Positions 63,749 through 64,000 of a DNA stretch of 64,000 bases are shown here, in pieces. The notes beneath the pieces were generated by a model. That model was not told the DNA's origin, did no database searches, and saw only the letters and a program-made list of their open reading frames with translations. Source of the stretch: Lepisosteus oculatus (taxonomy: Eukaryota > Chordata > Actinopteri > Semionotiformes > Lepisosteidae); assembly GCF_040954835.1 (NCBI RefSeq), contig NC_090705.1, positions 11,354,001-11,418,000 of the forward strand, written 5' to 3'. Both the position numbers and the translations under genes were made by a program. Every line of letters starts with the position of its first letter. Positions within the stretch are counted from its first letter, which is position 1.

Positions 63749-64000
63749 CATAACATCCTTGAAATTCTGCAGTTCTGACTCTAGACAATTCCTCCCCCAC
63801 ATTGTCTAGAAGGTGTAAATGATGTGCCGACATTAACGCCTAAGTCTTTTCCATATTTCACTATCTCCCTTGTTTTCAGCTAGCAATGATTGCCATAAAT
63901 GCTTGCTGAAGTTGTACTACACAACATTCTAAAAGTCTAAATAGACATTTAACTATGTATACTTGTGATGAAGGGCTGAGTCGTGCTGAAATACTCAGGC

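Noticed and set aside
1..64000. CRISPR arrays, operons, ribosome binding sites, prophage
   Set aside because: The window is vertebrate DNA with spliced genes; no regular spaced repeats or prokaryotic gene layout are present.

Overview
This is a stretch of vertebrate nuclear DNA. It is AT-rich and CpG-poor, with long introns, GT/AG splice sites and dispersed SINE, LINE and DNA-transposon copies. The repeats (tRNA-derived and 5S rRNA-derived SINEs, a Tc1 element with long inverted repeats) point to a ray-finned fish. Moderate intron sizes and close protein similarity to tetrapod orthologues would fit an early-branching lineage such as gar or bowfin, but that is inference.

Layout. (1) 821-14056, plus strand: the last 12 coding exons of TAF2, a TFIID subunit, followed by its 3' UTR. 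(2) About 15.2-20.1 kb: spacer with SINE copies and a speculative minus-strand gene (18340-20191) whose exon chain is phase-consistent and Cys-rich. (3) 20156-49721, plus strand: a complete ENPP2 (autotaxin) gene in 25 coding exons, predicted 855 residues. Its introns hold a nearly intact Tc1 transposon, a hAT-like MITE, two fold-back elements with hammerhead-like cores, and LINE and SINE fragments. (4) 52167-63274 and continuing past the window, plus strand: the first 12 coding exons of an ENPP1/ENPP3-type ectonucleotide pyrophosphatase, predicted to be a type II membrane protein, with a CpG-rich block in its second intron.

TAF2 and ENPP2 are also neighbours in the same orientation on human chromosome 8, so the left part of the window is conserved synteny. 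The right part adds an ENPP1/3-type gene directly behind ENPP2. Exons 4-8 and 10-12 of the two ENPP genes are identical in length; exon 9 differs by exactly 54 bp (18 codons), which is the loop that separates nucleotide-cleaving ENPPs from the lysophospholipase D autotaxin. The pair therefore looks like an old tandem duplication. Functionally, autotaxin makes extracellular lysophosphatidic acid, the second enzyme is expected to hydrolyse extracellular nucleotides, and TAF2 acts in basal transcription.
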